Below, piece by piece: positions 6,224-6,249 of a stretch of DNA of 6,249 nucleotides (position 1 is its first letter; the number at the start of each line of letters is the position of its first letter). The stretch covers positions 1 to 6,249 of the forward strand of contig JAJAZI010000343.1 in the NCBI GenBank assembly GCA_026785785.1. Direction: 5' to 3'. This DNA is from Microbacteriaceae bacterium. GTDB lineage: Bacteria; Actinomycetota; Actinomycetes; Actinomycetales; Microbacteriaceae. The translations under genes and the position numbers were made by a program. Under the pieces are notes generated by a model. That model was not told the DNA's origin, did not search any database, and saw only the letters and a list, made by a program, of their open reading frames with translations.

Positions 6224-6249
6224 CTGCGCGGCCGGTTTCACGGCATGAC

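Larger units (their letters stand above)
5857..6249. other. Gene-free region holding a promoter, two direct repeats, a tandem repeat and a palindrome
   Basis: I see no credible gene in these 393 bases. The open frames on both strands are Arg/Pro/Ala-rich, are built from repeat DNA and resemble no family known to me. The region holds the promoter of DUF177, two copies of an 89-bp repeat (5922-6010 and 6135-6223), a 9-bp tandem repeat (6041-6074) and a 14-bp palindrome (6080-6093). In related Actinobacteria the gene upstream of DUF177 is often coaD; if so here, it starts or ends beyond the right edge. A minus-strand TGA at 6240-6238 could be its stop, but 9 bases cannot support a call. Confidence 0.7.

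Overview
The window is a high-GC stretch that reads as an ordinary actinobacterial housekeeping locus. The dense long antisense open frames, frequent GTG starts, protein similarity to mycobacterial and other actinobacterial homologues, and gene order (DUF177 - rpmF - rnc - mutM - smc) all fit. I infer a member of the Microbacteriaceae, such as Microbacterium or a relative. The phylum is well supported; the family is only a judgement from sequence style.

Layout from left to right: (1) positions 1-2192, minus strand, the N-terminal 730 codons of the chromosome-organising ATPase SMC, whose C-terminal half lies off the left edge; (2) a 117-base divergent intergenic region containing a perfect 9-bp inverted repeat; (3) a plus-strand tandem-GNAT acetyltransferase at 2310-3356; (4) on the minus strand, a tightly packed run of four genes transcribed from right to left: DUF177/YceD, rpmF (L32), rnc (RNase III) and mutM (Fpg), with gaps of only 2 bases at two of the junctions; (5) a gene-free region, 5857-6249, with a probable leaderless promoter for the run and two direct copies of an 89-bp palindrome-like repeat, separated by a 9-bp tandem repeat and a 14-bp perfect palindrome.

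The minus-strand run links ribosome production (the YceD-like rRNA accumulation protein, the L32 protein and rRNA-processing RNase III) with DNA repair (MutM) and, beyond the acetyltransferase, chromosome segregation (SMC). The acetyltransferase points the opposite way. It separates smc from the upstream run, so smc probably needs its own promoter in the divergent region.

I found no sign of a new defence, mobile or biosynthetic system. The most interesting part is the repeat-bearing region at the right end, which looks like a pair of dispersed small palindromic elements (REP- or MITE-like). The rest is standard core genome.
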